Source: Candidatus Poseidoniales archaeon
GTDB taxonomy: Archaea > Thermoplasmatota > Poseidoniia > Poseidoniales > Thalassarchaeaceae
DNA: 43,282 nucleotides
Direction of reading: 5' to 3'
NCBI GenBank assembly: GCA_028821675.1
Contig: JAPKFG010000003.1
Coordinates: 1-43,282 of the forward strand
Shown one piece after another: positions 40,014-43,282 of this stretch. Both the position numbers and the translations under genes were made by a program. The stretch's first letter is position 1. Each line of letters begins with the position of its first letter. The notes below the pieces were generated by a model. The model saw nothing but the letters and a program-made list of their open reading frames with translations. It made no database searches and was not told where the DNA came from.

Positions 40014-41060
40014 ATGCCCAAACAAGTTCCATTGTTCCTCGCACCGATGTCTGGTGTCACCGATGTTGCATACCGATTGTTAGCACGAGAGGCTGGTGCT
40101 GATTTCACTTCGACAGAATTTACTGCGGCCAGTGGCCTCAGTCGTCAAGATACCAGATCGTGGGCCAAAGTTGAAACCCACCCTAGAGAAGCCCCGTTCA
40201 TTCCCCAAATTTTTGGTGGCATCGAAGATGAAATGGTCGAAACCGCTCGCTTACTATCGAAGAATGCTGACGTTATCGACCTCAATTTTGGCTGTCCAGC
40301 GCCCAAGGTCACCAAGACCTGTGCCGGCGCGGCGATGATGGCTAATCCAGACAATCTCATTTCGATGGTTGAACGCTGTATGGAAGCCAGCGAAGTCCCG
40401 GTCTCAGTGAAGATGCGATTGGGAACGAGTCAAGATGCCATAACTGTCTTTGAGATTGCTGAACGTTGCGCTCAACTCGGTGTCTTGCGTATTTGCGTTC
40501 ATGGCCGCACACTCTCTCAGAAATATCGTGGAGATGCCGATTGGGATATGATTCGTCAAGTGGTTGAGATTACAGAACCCTATGGAATCCCTGTCATCGC
40601 GAACGGTGACATCGTCGATGCAAATAGCGCAATCCGTTGCTTGGAAGAGACCGGGGCGTCAGGATTGATGATTGGCCGCGGTGCCATTGGCGATCCCTGC
40701 ATATTTGGGAGAATCAAGACCGAATTGGGTTGGGGTGATTTCGATGCACCTTGGGGTGATACAAATGAGGCTGGTCAGAAACACTGGGCTTGGAACCGCT
40801 ACGTCGAATTGGTCGACGAGATTGGTGGACCCTATGCAGCTCGCAACATGAAGCAACATGCCATCTCATTCACCAAGGGTCTGCCCGGTGGTCGTGAGTT
40901 GCGCCCGCACCTTCATGCCATCAAAGATTTCCGTTTGATTGGAAAACCTTTGAATATCGCCTTGGAGGCATTCTCCCAGCGCCGTCACAACACGTTGAAT
41001 GTGCCCGAAGCAATTGAAGCGGCAGCAACCGCTTCCGAGGCTGGAGGATGGCGTCGATGA
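40014..41060 (+). CDS. dus: tRNA-dihydrouridine synthase
   Basis: FMN enzyme that reduces uridines of the tRNA D-loop to dihydrouridine with NADPH. The TIM-barrel blocks are complete: LFLAPMSGVTDVAYRLLARE, the catalytic Cys94 in DLNFGCPAPKVTK, the flavin and substrate strands PVSVKMRLGTS and RICVHGRTLSQKYRG, ADWDMIRQV, IPVIANGDI, and GLMIGRGAIGDPCIF. The 348 residues match DusB-like proteins. The ribosome site GAGGTGG is 4 bases from ATG 40014. Its stop overlaps the next gene's start as ATGA. It sits 22 bases after S2, probably in one transcript. Confidence 0.95.
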   Translation: MPKQVPLFLAPMSGVTDVAYRLLAREAGADFTSTEFTAASGLSRQDTRSWAKVETHPREAPFIPQIFGGIEDEMVETARLLSKNADVIDLNFGCPAPKVTKTCAGAAMMANPDNLISMVERCMEASEVPVSVKMRLGTSQDAITVFEIAERCAQLGVLRICVHGRTLSQKYRGDADWDMIRQVVEITEPYGIPVIANGDIVDANSAIRCLEETGASGLMIGRGAIGDPCIFGRIKTELGWGDFDAPWGDTNEAGQKHWAWNRYVELVDEIGGPYAARNMKQHAISFTKGLPGGRELRPHLHAIKDFRLIGKPLNIALEAFSQRRHNTLNVPEAIEAAATASEAGGWRR

Positions 41061-42160
41061 GTGGCACCCTTCGGGGGTTGAAGGGAATCGGAACACTGTC
41101 GTTGATTTTCGTAGTGCTTCTGATTGTCCAGATGATATCTCCCTTTCTTGGTTGGGATGTTCCCGAAGTTGAGGAGGGTTTCGTGATTGATGAAGTGACT
41201 AACGGCCTTGGGGGCCCTGCCTGCCTTGAGTGGGTCTCCAATTACGACCTACTGGTTTGCGATCGTGATGGCGGCACAATCAAACTGTTGAATTTCGACA
41301 TCGATTCAAACGGTTGGAACTGGACACCGACGGACAGTAGTTTCACACTGCTTACGAACCTACACGAGCCCCATGACATTCTCATCCTTGATGACCACAT
41401 CCTCATCTCTGAGCGGGGCAAATTAACCCGCATCAATCAGACTAGCCTTGATCAAACTTTGAACCAGGCATCGCGTTGGGCGGTCATCGATGGTGTACCT
41501 ACGGGCAATCATCAGACGAACAATCTCGACATCATGCCCAATGGGACTGTGATTTGGCACGCAGGCTCAACCTGCAACATCTGCGATGAGGTCGATGAAC
41601 GCAATGCTGCACTGCTGTGGGTGGATTCGAGCACGGGAGAGCACGGCATCATTGCAAGTGGTGTGCGCAATTCGTTCCATGGTATATGGGTGCCCGACAT
41701 GGGTTACGTTTTCAGCGACAATGGTCGCGATTGGGAGGGTAATCATCCCCCGGAGGAGGTAAACCTCTTGATTGCTGGAAAGGATTACGGTTGGCCTGAC
41801 GATGACCCCGAACACCCGGTTCCGGAAGGAACCATTGGGCCGATTGCTACATGGACGCCTCACTCCAGCCTTAACAATCTGGCACACCGTCCACTGGACT
41901 CCCCGTTCCCTGGCGGCAATCACACCGTCTATGCCACCGTTTACGGCTCGTGGAATGCCATCAAACCCGTGGGTCATGAAATCGTCCGCATTGATTTCAC
42001 AGCGAATACTAGCGCCCCACAAGGTTGGGCATCCGAAACCTCGGTATTTGCATCAGATCTTAGTGCACCGCTACCGATTGCATTCCACCCCAGTGGGGAC
42101 CATCTGTTTTATGCGAACTTTCTAGACGATGGGACGCTATACGTAATTTCACAAAATTAA
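41057..42160 (+). CDS. Membrane-anchored sorbosone/glucose dehydrogenase-like beta-propeller
   Basis: PQQ-type sugar dehydrogenase family (GSDH, six-bladed propeller). The product has 367 residues. ATG 41057 overlaps the dus stop (ATGA); a membrane helix, TLSLIFVVLLIVQMISPFLG, lies near the N-terminus and anchors an outer domain. Family blocks are HEPHDILILDDHILISERG, ASGVRNSFHGIWVPDMG, the strongly conserved FSDNGRDWEGNHPPEEVN, GKDYGWPDDDPEHP, and YGSWNAIKPVGHEIVRIDF. These match sorbosone dehydrogenases best. The substrate is unknown; oxidation of an extracellular sugar or polyol with transfer to the respiratory chain is the family expectation. Whether the cell makes or imports PQQ cannot be seen here. 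Confidence 0.88.
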   Translation: MSGTLRGLKGIGTLSLIFVVLLIVQMISPFLGWDVPEVEEGFVIDEVTNGLGGPACLEWVSNYDLLVCDRDGGTIKLLNFDIDSNGWNWTPTDSSFTLLTNLHEPHDILILDDHILISERGKLTRINQTSLDQTLNQASRWAVIDGVPTGNHQTNNLDIMPNGTVIWHAGSTCNICDEVDERNAALLWVDSSTGEHGIIASGVRNSFHGIWVPDMGYVFSDNGRDWEGNHPPEEVNLLIAGKDYGWPDDDPEHPVPEGTIGPIATWTPHSSLNNLAHRPLDSPFPGGNHTVYATVYGSWNAIKPVGHEIVRIDFTANTSAPQGWASETSVFASDLSAPLPIAFHPSGDHLFYANFLDDGTLYVISQN

Positions 42161-42171
42161 TTATTAAGAAA

Positions 42172-43269
42172 CTACTGAATTGCCTTTTCAAGTGTTTCTG
42201 CAACTCGCTTAATTCGTCTGAAAGTACGATCAGACTTTGCCAGCACACGCTCACAAACTTGACTGGACTTGGCACCACACAGGCGCCATCCGATTGGAAG
42301 TTTTCCACCTAGCATGTTGAGTAGAATCATTTGTTCGTTAGGAGCAATATCGGCGAATATTTTCTCACACTTCGCTACATTAAATGAATCATCGTTGAGA
42401 GCCTTGATTACTTTCTTGGCAACCTTCTCATCGATGCGAGAAAGTCCACCTTTTTTCATCAACCAATCACTACCTCGCCGTCCATGTTGTGCCTGAAGTG
42501 CAGACCACAAGGTGACTGGTAATCGGTCCAACCGTGGCACTCGCTCTGCAAGACCTGCGGCTCTGAATCTGTCCAAAGTACGTGTCAGTCGTGGCCTCGT
42601 TGTCCCCCAGTGCTCTAGGGCCTCGTCCAGTGAGAGGGGTGTATGGGCTGCTAGCAGATGTTCGAACATGAGGCGCCCCAGTGGTGCGCTACCATCTGCG
42701 GGTCGACGCACGCGATCACCCAGCAGCCCGAGATCGACTAGGAACGCATCCATTTCATCTTGGCCTTCAGTGAGTGGCACTCTTCCTCGAATTTGGATGT
42801 GGAACGGTGCATCGTCTTTCTTCTGTGAGGCGATGGACATTCTCGCTTCGCTCTCTGTCATCCATCCTTCAAGCGAGCGAAGACGTTGTTCTAACACTAG
42901 TCGCGCTTCTGCAGTCATAATCTCAACCGCATTGGAGAGTGATCCGTTGCGAAGATGATGTACTCGCCAACCATCTCGATTCACAGCCGCAGTGAGTCCA
43001 CATTCGTTGAGTTTGCCGAGCTGGTATTGGGTTGCGGTAGGTGACAGACCCAACTCATCACCCAATGTTTGGGCATCCCATCCTTGTCCTGGATTGGCAA
43101 GCATGTGTTCGCAAAAAATTCGATGGATGGGAGAATGCACTCCTTCACCAGTCCATTCGTCTCCTGTTCGTCGAACGAATTCCAGTGTATCCAACAACCA
43201 ACTGACCAGTTGATTGACGTCTCGGCTGCCCGCAGGTGCAGGTTGCTCGGCCAATCGCATGTTCAGCAT
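42172..43269 (-). CDS. Two-domain winged-helix DNA-binding protein
   Basis: A protein of 365 residues, probably a transcription regulator. The first winged helix starts at SPIHRIFCEHMLANPGQGWD and continues AQTLGDELGLSPTATQYQLG, then KLNECGLTAAV. A second, similar one starts at APLGRLMFEHLLAAHTPLSL, with LDEALEHWGTTRPRLTRTLD and RFRAAGLAERV. The parallel openings and helix-turn-helix spacing suggest an internal duplication. The C-terminal 100 residues (KKVIKALNDDSFNVAKCEKI, then FADIAPNEQMIL) form a helical domain I do not recognise. ATG 43269 is used; ATG 43260 would drop three residues. It converges on the propeller gene across 11 A/T-rich bases. Confidence 0.75.
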   Translation of the reverse strand: MLNMRLAEQPAPAGSRDVNQLVSWLLDTLEFVRRTGDEWTGEGVHSPIHRIFCEHMLANPGQGWDAQTLGDELGLSPTATQYQLGKLNECGLTAAVNRDGWRVHHLRNGSLSNAVEIMTAEARLVLEQRLRSLEGWMTESEARMSIASQKKDDAPFHIQIRGRVPLTEGQDEMDAFLVDLGLLGDRVRRPADGSAPLGRLMFEHLLAAHTPLSLDEALEHWGTTRPRLTRTLDRFRAAGLAERVPRLDRLPVTLWSALQAQHGRRGSDWLMKKGGLSRIDEKVAKKVIKALNDDSFNVAKCEKIFADIAPNEQMILLNMLGGKLPIGWRLCGAKSSQVCERVLAKSDRTFRRIKRVAETLEKAIQ

Positions 43270-43282
43270 AGGTCATGCCCGG

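Overview
The window is a densely coded archaeal chromosome segment, read here as Marine Group II Euryarchaeota (Candidatus Poseidoniales, Thermoplasmatota) or a close relative. The archaeal call is firm. It rests on ribosomal protein L15e, archaeal-type S2, aIF1A, Rio1 kinase, a Dim2/Pno1-type KH protein, FtsZ, an intron-bearing tRNA-Tyr with the archaeal C1-G72 pair, and TATA-like boxes. The order-level call is an inference from the large set of exported CARDB/PKD proteins and the complex I type. No rRNA, CRISPR array, transposon, integrase or phage gene was seen, and no gene-free stretch exceeds 300 bases.

Layout. 1-866 (-): ftsZ, running off the left edge. 1030-1139: tRNA-Tyr(GTA) with a 32-nt intron. 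1227-3317: L15e, a PRC-barrel protein and RNase Z. 3367-18279: five consecutive genes for exported or membrane-anchored proteins: a PKD protein, a 1467-residue orphan, a small single-pass protein, a subtilisin-like protease and a CARDB/NEW3-type repeat protein. 18377-30251: a compact operon nuoA-B-C-D-H-I-J1-J2-K-L-M-N for an energy-converting complex I without the NADH-input subunits E, F and G. 30328-32657: aIF1A, Rio1 and, convergent to them, the Dim2-like KH protein. 32685-37983: three more exported proteins. 37984-39231 (-): a Cas4-like nuclease whose core is interrupted by four membrane segments. 39383-42160: ribosomal protein S2, tRNA-dihydrouridine synthase and a membrane-anchored sorbosone-dehydrogenase-like propeller. 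42172-43269 (-): a duplicated winged-helix protein.

How the parts relate. The nuo genes form one membrane complex and are tightly packed (TAATG/ATGA overlaps, GGAGGTGA-type ribosome sites). Two neighbouring subunits, NuoH and NuoI, both carry large insertions, and the operon leader can fold into two mutually exclusive hairpins. Three exported proteins share one plan: signal peptide, outer beta domains or protease, one membrane helix, and a cytoplasmic zinc-binding tail. This looks like a lineage-specific cell-surface system linking the outside to the cytoplasm. Compact inverted repeats recur just after stop codons and just before the next start, and three have the apex CTACG.

The points most worth a second look are the membrane-interrupted Cas4-like nuclease, the alternative hairpins before nuoA, the surface proteins with cytoplasmic zinc tails (including a RING-like tail on the protease), the paired NuoH/NuoI insertions, and a possible AUC start codon for Rio1.
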